In this document: positions 1 through 4,919 of the stretch, in pieces
How the letters are laid out: each line of letters opens with the position of its first letter
How positions within the stretch are numbered: the first letter of the stretch is position 1
Assembly: GCA_964405405.1 (NCBI GenBank)
Contig: CAYONT010000059.1
Span: 1 to 10,076, forward strand
DNA from: CAMCYM01 sp964405405
Lineage (GTDB): Bacteria > Bacteroidota > Bacteroidia > Flavobacteriales_D > Sanyastnellaceae
Direction of reading: 5' to 3'
Length of the DNA: 10,076 nucleotides
Made by a program: the position numbers and the translations under genes
The notes under the pieces: model-generated
The model's database searches: none
The model's input: only the letters and a program-made list of their open reading frames with translations
What the model was told of the DNA's origin: nothing

Positions 1-77
1 GCTCCATCGGCTACGACCGGCCCTTCACCGAGCTCGAAGCGGGCGTGGACGCCTACGTCCGGGGCTACCTGCGCTGA
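1..77 (+). CDS. hldD: C-terminal end of ADP-L-glycero-D-manno-heptose 6-epimerase (partial)
   Basis: Only the last 24 codons are present, read in the frame that ends at TGA 75-77. The peptide contains GYDRPFTELEAGV followed by an aromatic-rich tail (DAYVRGYLR). This matches from memory the C-terminal pattern of HldD/RfaD, where GYDKPF is followed a few residues later by EGV and a Y-rich end. HldD is an extended SDR that epimerises ADP-D-glycero-D-manno-heptose for the LPS inner core, in the cytoplasm. The Rossmann fold and catalytic residues lie outside the window, so the name rests on a short tail; another nucleotide-sugar epimerase of the same superfamily is possible. The gene converges on the minus-strand cassette that follows. 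Confidence 0.6.
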   Translation, partial: SIGYDRPFTELEAGVDAYVRGYLR

Positions 78-82
78 AACAA

Positions 83-106
83 GAAATACGCGGCTGCGCC
101 GCTTTC
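83..106 (+). terminator. Possible weak terminator of hldD
   Basis: A GC stem (GCGGC at 90-94 with GCCGC at 98-102, loop TGC) is followed by TTTC, which can also pair back to GAAA at 83-86. It lies directly after the hldD stop, where a terminator is expected between convergent genes. The T run is too short for a textbook intrinsic terminator, so this is tentative. Confidence 0.3.
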
Positions 107-144
107 GAAATAGGAAATAACACGGCTGCGCCCTGTGCAATATG
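83..144. repeat. Two imperfect tandem copies of a ~31-bp unit containing GGCTGCGCC
   Basis: Unit 1 (83-113) and unit 2 (114-144) both begin GAAATA, continue three or four bases later with GGCTGCGCC, and end with similar AT-rich tails (CGAAATAG and CAATATG). Each unit can fold. In unit 1, GCGGC (90-94) pairs with GCCGC (98-102) around TGC, and outer GAAA (83-86) pairs with TTTC (103-106). In unit 2, CACGG pairs with CCTGTG with one bulge. The array starts six bases after the hldD stop. The repeat is seen directly; its role is unknown. Confidence 0.6.
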
Positions 145-331
145 GAAAACAATGCCGGTACTGAGGTATGAATGAAGGCGGGGATGCGAAGTCAGGAAGG
201 GACCACCTTGTGCCCAGGTCCATGGTCACTCGGAAAATCAAAACGCCCAGAAAACGGGATGAACCTCCACCCGTTGAACCGAACCTCACCATCCACATGC
301 CCTGAGGAATAACCCGGTGAGTCACCCGGAT
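133..331. other. Convergent intergenic remainder, no supported gene
   Basis: Together with the repeat pair this fills the 254 bp between the hldD stop and the hydrolase stop. Short open frames here have low-complexity, non-family-like translations and I do not accept them. The only structure seen is the near-palindrome at 313-329: GGTGA (316-320) and TCACC (322-326) about one central base, with outer CC/GG after one mismatch. It sits just downstream of the hydrolase gene. Its one-base spacer cannot form a hairpin loop, so it looks more like a protein-binding site or chance than a terminator. Confidence 0.5.
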
Positions 332-1108
332 TCAGTGAGCTAGTTTCTGCAAAAGACTCCAAATTTCCTGAGGTTGCTCCTGAGGAGTGATGTGTCCGCC
401 TTTTGCGATGTAGGTCTCGACCGATGGCGGATTGGGTACGTAGTCTTCTTCTCCTTTGAGGGCAAGAGCCCTCACCTTTAGATTCCGAACGCACTCGCTG
501 GCATCCGACGCATTGATTATAACTGCTTGGTCGGTTTGTATGATCTCCCTGTTGGTCAACAGGCCCATGGGCCGCTTCAGTGCATCGATGAGCGATGGGT
601 TCTCTCGGAGGGATGACTTGCCAAACAATGCCCTAGCCGTTTGATTCGCGTAGAAATTTCTGAAGACAAGCATCGAATGCTGAAGACGAAACTTGAACTT
701 TTCTCTTCTTGTCGAAGCGAGGAACGGCATGTTGCACAACAAAACATTTTCAAAACGTTGCGGTTGATTGGCGATTGCCCGAAGAATGGTCATGCTTCCC
801 CAAGAGTGACCGACAGCTACCACTTTTTCCATCTGCAAACAGTCTAAAATCTCTAGCAGCATTTGAGCGCAATCATCAAGTGTCCAGTGCTGCTTGGTTA
901 ACTCTTTGCTCAACCCATGCATGGGCATATCCAATGTGATGACGTTGCGGTCGTTTATGGGTTCAATTGCTTTATCCCAGAGGTGGTGATCGAAGTAAAC
1001 ACCGTGAAGAAAAATGATTGGCAGTTTGATCGAGTCAACTCGCTGTTGGTAAGTTGCAATCTTGCCGATGCTGGTTTGAATGAACGCAGCGGGTTGTTGA
1101 CTGACCAT
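332..1108 (-). CDS. Alpha/beta hydrolase fold protein
   Basis: A 258-residue cytoplasmic protein with no signal peptide or membrane segment, a usual length for the family. The oxyanion-hole motif is FLHG (33-36). The nucleophile elbow is GHSWGS, with Ser102 as the likely nucleophile. The acid is probably Asp222 in GEEDYVP and the general base His239 in GGHITPQEQP, so the catalytic triad looks complete. The cap region (about 130-195) is rich in Phe, Arg and Leu and gives no substrate clue; esterase, lactonase, C-C hydrolase or haloperoxidase-like activity are all possible. ATG at 1106-1108 follows the TGA of the upstream gene after one base (TGAAATG), implying translational coupling. It is the last gene of the SDR operon, and base composition is AT-richer than alaS. 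Confidence 0.85.
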   Translation of the reverse strand: MVSQQPAAFIQTSIGKIATYQQRVDSIKLPIIFLHGVYFDHHLWDKAIEPINDRNVITLDMPMHGLSKELTKQHWTLDDCAQMLLEILDCLQMEKVVAVGHSWGSMTILRAIANQPQRFENVLLCNMPFLASTRREKFKFRLQHSMLVFRNFYANQTARALFGKSSLRENPSLIDALKRPMGLLTNREIIQTDQAVIINASDASECVRNLKVRALALKGEEDYVPNPPSVETYIAKGGHITPQEQPQEIWSLLQKLAH

Positions 1109-1109
1109 T

Positions 1110-1751
1110 TCAATTGCTTACCGAGGGCGCTTGCCGGATGAAATCTATTTGCATCAATTGGTCGACCATGAATTTTGACAAATCCGCTCGGGCAATCGAT
1201 TGTTTGAGTCCTTTGCCATCCAGTGTGGCATGGCATGTTCCCCGCGGGAGCCTGTCGACGATATTGGGACAGCGTACGATCGTCCAATCGAGGTTACTCT
1301 CCATGATGACGGGCTCCATACGGTTCTTATCATCGATGATGGCTTGGAGCCACTTCATGAAGAAAGGAAGGATGATATTGCCAAAAATCCAGGGTTGAAA
1401 AGCCATGCTGTTCCCCGCCCCCACATTGCTCAGCGCAATCAGACGTTTGACTTGAAGTTTGCGCATCTCATCCACAATGACTTTCGTCGCATCCGATACA
1501 AACGTCGTAGGTCGACCGTCGCCCTTTCCACCAACACCCAAGCATTGAATAACGGCTTCTTGATGGACCAAAGCGGCAGCCACCGCCTGTGGATCCAATA
1601 CATTGCCTTCCAAAATATTCAGACTCTTGTGCTGAATGCGAACCTTAGACGCATCGCGCACAAGAACAGTTACTTCATGACCTTGTTGGATCGCTTCTGC
1701 CAGAATAGCCTGCCCTGCAAAACCCGTAGCACCGAATAGGATTACTTTCAT
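1110..1751 (-). CDS. NmrA-like / atypical SDR NAD(P)-binding protein
   Basis: A 213-residue single Rossmann-domain protein. It opens with beta-strand MKVILFGATG, and the dinucleotide loop is G7-ATG10-FAG13, the atypical SDR pattern GATGxxG. An Arg after strand 2 (VLVRD, about 32) suggests NADP(H). Later segments LIALSNVGAG and WTIVRCPNIVD match the flavin/biliverdin reductase-B-like and NmrA-like groups. No classical YxxxK catalytic pair is evident, which fits an atypical SDR acting as reductase, isomerase or redox sensor; the substrate is not predictable. The gene lies 33 bp after the classical SDR and one base before the hydrolase, so co-transcription is very likely. ATG at 1749-1751 fits the fold's usual N-terminus. 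Confidence 0.85.
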   Translation of the reverse strand: MKVILFGATGFAGQAILAEAIQQGHEVTVLVRDASKVRIQHKSLNILEGNVLDPQAVAAALVHQEAVIQCLGVGGKGDGRPTTFVSDATKVIVDEMRKLQVKRLIALSNVGAGNSMAFQPWIFGNIILPFFMKWLQAIIDDKNRMEPVIMESNLDWTIVRCPNIVDRLPRGTCHATLDGKGLKQSIARADLSKFMVDQLMQIDFIRQAPSVSN

Positions 1752-1784
1752 TTACTTCGACATTCCTCGGTTAAATCAACTGAA

Positions 1785-2564
1785 TCATTTCTCCGCCATC
1801 ACCTTTGCTGCGATACTCAATCTCAACTTCCGAGAGGGAACAATGCCCGAGAAAAAACCAAGTATTTTGTTTTTAAAACCCGGTATGACATGAAGTTTCC
1901 CTTCCATCATGCCGCTGTAACCTTCCTTGGCGACATCGAACGACGTCATCACACCCTTCTCATAAATCTTTGCGTTCTGCATGTGGGCACGTTCCATGAA
2001 ATTCGATGCCGTTGCGCCAGGCGACAACACCGTTACGGAAACCCCCGTGTTTTCAAATTCTTTATGAATGGCCTCTGACACACTGATCACGTAAGCCTTG
2101 GTAGCACCATAGACCGCAAAATGGGGGTCGGGTTGAAGACCCGCCATGGAGGCAACATTCAAAATTCTGCCCTTTCCCCGCTTTACCATTTCCTTTCCAT
2201 AATGATGGCTCAGCTCTGTGAGACTCAAAACATTCAATTGGATCATGTCATTGTACCTCTCCATGCTTCTGTCAGTGAACGAACCATAATCTCCAAACCC
2301 GGCATTGTTGATTAAATAATTCACGATGAATTGATTGGCACCAACCACTTCGTGAATGGTCTTTGTTCCATCTTTCGAAGCCAAATCAGCAGAAACAGGA
2401 AATACTTCTACCCCGAATTTTGACTCAATTTCTCTTTTGATTTCCAGGAGCTTTAGGTAATTTCTTGCGACCAGAAGCAAGTCTATTTTGTCCGCGGCGA
2501 ATAGCTTGGCTATTTCATATCCTATGCCGGAAGAAGCCCCTGTTACCAATGCAATTTCTTTCAT
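1785..2564 (-). CDS. Classical short-chain dehydrogenase/reductase (SDR)
   Basis: A 259-residue soluble enzyme with every classical SDR signature in order: cofactor loop TGASSGIG (8-15), Arg34 after strand 2 (LLVARN) favouring NADP(H), NNAG (86-89), Asn111, catalytic Ser139 (NVASMAG), and Tyr152/Lys156 in YGATK, then PG at 182-183. The protein should therefore be an active oxidoreductase for a carbonyl/alcohol pair. The substrate loop (about 190-225) and Arg/Lys-rich tail do not identify the substrate. It resembles the DltE/YqjQ-like group of general SDRs. It is the first gene of the three-gene run behind the Crp/Fnr-type regulator. No clear Shine-Dalgarno is seen. Its ATG overlaps the stop of a short upstream frame as ATGA. 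Confidence 0.9.
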   Translation of the reverse strand: MKEIALVTGASSGIGYEIAKLFAADKIDLLLVARNYLKLLEIKREIESKFGVEVFPVSADLASKDGTKTIHEVVGANQFIVNYLINNAGFGDYGSFTDRSMERYNDMIQLNVLSLTELSHHYGKEMVKRGKGRILNVASMAGLQPDPHFAVYGATKAYVISVSEAIHKEFENTGVSVTVLSPGATASNFMERAHMQNAKIYEKGVMTSFDVAKEGYSGMMEGKLHVIPGFKNKILGFFSGIVPSRKLRLSIAAKVMAEK

Positions 2565-2580
2565 GCCTTCTTGGTGTTTT

Positions 2581-2604
2581 TATTATTCATATCCATGAAT
2601 AATA
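2581..2604. promoter_or_regulatory. Perfect 10-bp inverted repeat upstream of the SDR gene
   Basis: TATTATTCAT (2581-2590) and ATGAATAATA (2595-2604) are exact inverted copies around ATCC. The element ends 16 bp before the SDR start codon on the minus strand. No T run follows on either strand in the position a terminator would need, so an operator or a leader hairpin near the ribosome-binding region fits better. The repeat is certain; the regulatory role is inferred. Confidence 0.5.
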
Positions 2605-2637
2605 TTGCAATGATAACGAAGGCAGTAACACCCAGCC

Positions 2638-2653
2638 TGACGCAAATGTGTCA
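2638..2653. promoter_or_regulatory. Candidate Crp/Fnr-type operator (TGAC-N8-GTCA)
   Basis: TGACGCAAATGTGTCA is a dyad in which seven of the eight base pairs could be symmetric. Six match: outer TGAC/GTCA, plus C/G and A/T further in. One (G/T) fails, and the central A/A pair does not match. The spacing is like that of dimeric Crp/Fnr-family sites, though it is neither the Escherichia coli CRP nor FNR consensus. It lies four bases past the regulator's stop and 73 bp before the SDR start, where a local regulator would act on the SDR-hydrolase operon. Confidence 0.4.
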
Positions 2654-2656
2654 AAA

Positions 2657-3310
2657 TCAACCCTTCACCAACTTCTTTCGAATGCGCGTCAGGGTTTGTC
2701 GTTCTATTCCCAAAAAAGAAGAAAGGTGCCCCAAGGACACTCGATTGAACAAGTCCGGATTTTCCTGAATGAAATCCAAGTACCGCTGCTCGGCTGTTTC
2801 AAAAAGAAAACCCTCAATTCGCTTTTGCTGCATCTTCAGAACGGCCTCTGCTACCAAACGACCATAGCGCTCAACATTCGGATAACGCTCATAACCGACC
2901 TGAATGTGGTCGTAAGATAGACTGACAAGAATCGTGGGTTCGATGCACTGAAAACTGTACTTGCCCGGCATTCTTGAAACAAATGCCGAATAATGGGTGG
3001 CATACCGATTCTCCCGAACAAAATTGACTGTTATCTCATTGCCCCTTTCGTCCACATAAAAAGCACGCAGTAAACCTTGACAAACAAAACCAATTTCTTG
3101 TTGTACCGTGTTTGCGTGAATGTAAAAATGCTTGGGCAGCAACCGGGTTATCTTCAGCCCACTTTTGAAATACGCTAACTCTTCATCCGACACTTTCGGA
3201 CAAAGTGCCTTCACGGAATTCAAATACTTCTGAACGACATCCTCCAAATTGTAAAGTTCGATTCGGGCGGTTGCCTTGCCGAGCGGCTCATTCCCATCTC
3301 CCCCTCCCAT
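2657..3310 (-). CDS. Crp/Fnr family transcriptional regulator
   Basis: The core matches Bacteroidota Crp/Fnr regulators: a cyclic-nucleotide-type beta-roll (about 41-136, with FVCQGLLRAFYVDERGNE typical of its middle), the dimerisation helix, the pattern TAEQRYLDFI, and a C-terminal helix-turn-helix (about 189-217, SLGHLSSFLGIERQTLTRIRKK). There is no Fnr-type cluster of N-terminal cysteines. The effector cannot be deduced; many Bacteroidota members lack canonical cAMP ligands. The start is uncertain. ATG codons at 3310, 3322 and 3331 are in frame, but homology begins only near TTG 3247, which would give a 196-residue protein of usual family length. An even longer reading from 3388 would overlap merR and is unlikely. 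It probably controls the adjacent SDR-hydrolase genes. Confidence 0.85.
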   Translation of the reverse strand: MGGGDGNEPLGKATARIELYNLEDVVQKYLNSVKALCPKVSDEELAYFKSGLKITRLLPKHFYIHANTVQQEIGFVCQGLLRAFYVDERGNEITVNFVRENRYATHYSAFVSRMPGKYSFQCIEPTILVSLSYDHIQVGYERYPNVERYGRLVAEAVLKMQQKRIEGFLFETAEQRYLDFIQENPDLFNRVSLGHLSSFLGIERQTLTRIRKKLVKG

Positions 3311-3357
3311 CTTCCATCCCATGTTTCCCATCTGGGCACATCTACCCGTGCAGCCTT

Positions 3358-3798
3358 TCAACGCGAAGCCCCGAAACGTTCCTTCCACTCCAGTAGGGTG
3401 GAACGAACTTGCTCCAGCCGATCACGGAGCTCGGTCACCGGCAGCGCAGTTCCTGGAGACATAGGAGCTTCTTGGGAGGACAAGGCGACAACGGAAGACT
3501 CGAAGTCCTGGACTTCATGGGTCGGTGGGGGCGTCAGGTCGTCAGGTGGAATCTCTCCGTTGAGCAAACGCCGCGCCCCTTCGATGGTGTAGGCACGCAC
3601 CTTCACGAGTTCGTGGATGCGGCGGATGACCTCAATGTCACGGGCCGTGTAAAACCGCTTCCCGCGGGCATTGGTCCGAGGGTGCAACTGCCTGAATTCC
3701 TTTTCCCAATAGCGCAACATCGACGGGTTCACCCCCAGCTGGTCAGCGACCTCCGTGATGGTGAAATAACGCTTTTCGATGGCCAAATTCGATGGCAT
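3358..3798 (-). CDS. MerR family transcriptional regulator
   Basis: A 146-residue protein. The N-terminal winged helix-turn-helix (about 10-80) includes YFTITEVADQLGV, then SMLRYWEKEF and GKRFYTARDIEVI, and closes with KVRAYTIEGARRLL. This is the small MerR type found in Bacteroidota beside an M23 peptidase gene. The middle (about 82-118) is Pro/Ser-rich and probably disordered. The end (ELRDRLEQVRSTLLEWKERF) is a short amphipathic helix suited to dimerisation. No cysteine pattern for metal sensing is present, so the effector is unknown. It lies 66 bp downstream of the M23 gene on the same strand and is likely co-transcribed or a near neighbour in the same unit. ATG at 3796-3798 is ten codons before the HTH, as expected. 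Confidence 0.88.
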   Translation of the reverse strand: MPSNLAIEKRYFTITEVADQLGVNPSMLRYWEKEFRQLHPRTNARGKRFYTARDIEVIRRIHELVKVRAYTIEGARRLLNGEIPPDDLTPPPTHEVQDFESSVVALSSQEAPMSPGTALPVTELRDRLEQVRSTLLEWKERFGASR

Positions 3799-3864
3799 TT
3801 CTCTTTCCGTTCCGCTCCGGTGGGGAGGTGGGTTTGGGTCGAAGATAAACGAAATTGTACAAAA

Positions 3865-4842
3865 TCAGTCGAAAGACTGGTTGGGTTCGCTGGAGGCCGC
3901 CAACATCTGCTCGTACTGAGCGGGCGAAAGATCGTTGAAGTAGTAATGAGCCGGGTTCACGTTGTCCCCGTGCTTCTTCACCTCGTAGTGGAGGTGCGGA
4001 GCCACAGAGGTCCCCGTGTTGCCGACCAGGCCGATGACCTCACCGCGTTTAACGCGCTGGCCCGTACGCACGGCGATGACGCTCATGTGGGCGTAGAGGG
4101 TCTGGTAGCCGAAGCCGTGCTTGATGACTACGTAGTGCCCGAAACCATTGTACTTCCGCTCTGCCTCGATGACCACTCCGTCTCCTGTGGCGAAGATCTC
4201 GGTACCCGTCGGCGCAGCGAAGTCCATGCCGTAGTGCATCTTGCGCACCTTGTAAATTGGGTGAATCCGGTATCCGTAACCGCTGGCCATGCTTTTCAAA
4301 TCGGCATTGCGCACCGGTTGAATGGCGGGGATGGACTGCAACATCTGTTTCTGGTTGCGGGCCAAATCCAGCACCTCATCAAATGACCGACTCTGAGCGA
4401 CCATCCGGCGCTGAAGTTCCGCCACCCCTTCCCGCAACGCGATGATCTCATCCGAATGCCGGTAGCCCCGGAGCGACCGGTTCCGGTCTACACCACCGAC
4501 CCCGGGATTTCGGAGGTGCTGGGGATAAGGGTCGGTGCCGAATATGGACCGATAAATGGCATCGTCGCGCTCTGCAATGTCCTGGAGGACAGCGTCCATT
4601 TGCTGCAAATCCGACTTGAGGTCCTCGATTTGGCCTTCCAAAAAAGCTACCTCCCGCTCGCGGGCACGCGCCATCGGACTCTGCAAAACGTTCTCGAACA
4701 GCCAAACACTCCCCGCCGCAATCGCCCCGAAGTAGACCAAACGCTTGACCCCAAACACCACGAAGTCCCGCCATCCGAAGGGGATTTCCTCCAGCTCCAG
4801 GGTTCGTTCGTTGAATCGAATCTTGTGGAAACGCTTCGACAT
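3865..4842 (-). CDS. Membrane-anchored M23 family metallopeptidase (LytM/DipM-like)
   Basis: A 325-residue protein. A cytoplasmic N-terminus of about 28 residues is followed by one transmembrane helix (about 29-52). A coiled-coil region (about 57-95, REREVAFLEGQIEDLKSDLQQ) and a linker lead to a C-terminal LytM domain (about 185-300). The zinc ligands are visible as His203 and Asp207 (HYGMD) and His285 (HLHYEV); His252 (LYAHMS) and His283 complete the active site, so it should be an active peptidoglycan endopeptidase facing the periplasm. The coiled coil suggests an oligomer or a partner in the division or elongation machinery. It is divergent from alaS and followed by merR, a neighbourhood I recognise from Bacteroidota. 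ATG at 4840-4842 precedes a basic tail, giving the usual inside-positive anchor. Confidence 0.92.
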   Translation of the reverse strand: MSKRFHKIRFNERTLELEEIPFGWRDFVVFGVKRLVYFGAIAAGSVWLFENVLQSPMARAREREVAFLEGQIEDLKSDLQQMDAVLQDIAERDDAIYRSIFGTDPYPQHLRNPGVGGVDRNRSLRGYRHSDEIIALREGVAELQRRMVAQSRSFDEVLDLARNQKQMLQSIPAIQPVRNADLKSMASGYGYRIHPIYKVRKMHYGMDFAAPTGTEIFATGDGVVIEAERKYNGFGHYVVIKHGFGYQTLYAHMSVIAVRTGQRVKRGEVIGLVGNTGTSVAPHLHYEVKKHGDNVNPAHYYFNDLSPAQYEQMLAASSEPNQSFD

Positions 4843-4843
4843 T

Positions 4844-4857
4844 TCGCAAATGTGCGA
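4844..4857. promoter_or_regulatory. Small perfect inverted repeat at the M23 start codon
   Basis: TCGCA (4844-4848) and TGCGA (4853-4857) are exact inverted copies around AATG, beginning one base upstream of the M23 ATG on the minus strand. In the transcript this would be a small hairpin over the ribosome-binding region; as DNA it could be an operator. Short enough to be chance. Confidence 0.3.
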
Positions 4858-4861
4858 CGTA

Positions 4862-4898
4862 TTTTCACGCCCCGGAAGCCTGCAGGCCGGGTTTTCAC
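4862..4898. promoter_or_regulatory. Palindrome bracketed by direct TTTTCAC repeats in the alaS/M23 divergent region
   Basis: TTTTCAC occurs at 4862-4868 and again at 4892-4898, 30 bp apart. Between them lies the perfect palindrome GCCTGCAGGC (4878-4887), flanked by CCCG (4871-4874) and CGGG (4888-4891), which can extend the stem across a small bulge. The 77-bp gap must contain the promoters of both alaS and the M23 gene. No clean TAnnTTTG element is seen for either. The arrangement is seen; regulation of alaS by it is speculative. Confidence 0.35.
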
Positions 4899-4919
4899 AA
4901 CTTTAACGCCCCCTCCCCC

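Noticed and set aside
78..331. Short open frames on the minus strand between hldD and the hydrolase
   Set aside because: They cross the tandem repeat, have no family-like motif and continue into other genes out of frame; most likely non-coding.
270..331. Possible integron attC-like site (GTTGAAC present)
   Set aside because: No partner RYYYAAC core or paired inner boxes were found, and no integrase is in the window.
2605..2625. TATCATTG on the minus strand before the SDR gene as a promoter -7 element
   Set aside because: One mismatch to TAnnTTTG and the upstream TTTG is 27 bp away, outside the usual spacing.
3311..3388. Longer 243-residue reading of the Crp/Fnr regulator from 3388
   Set aside because: It would overlap merR by 31 bp and add a family-unlike, low-complexity N-terminus; the usual family start is much further in.
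3840..3847. TATCTTCG on the minus strand before merR as a promoter -7 element
   Set aside because: It has one mismatch to TAnnTTTG and the nearest TTTG is only 12 bp away, so promoter support is too weak.
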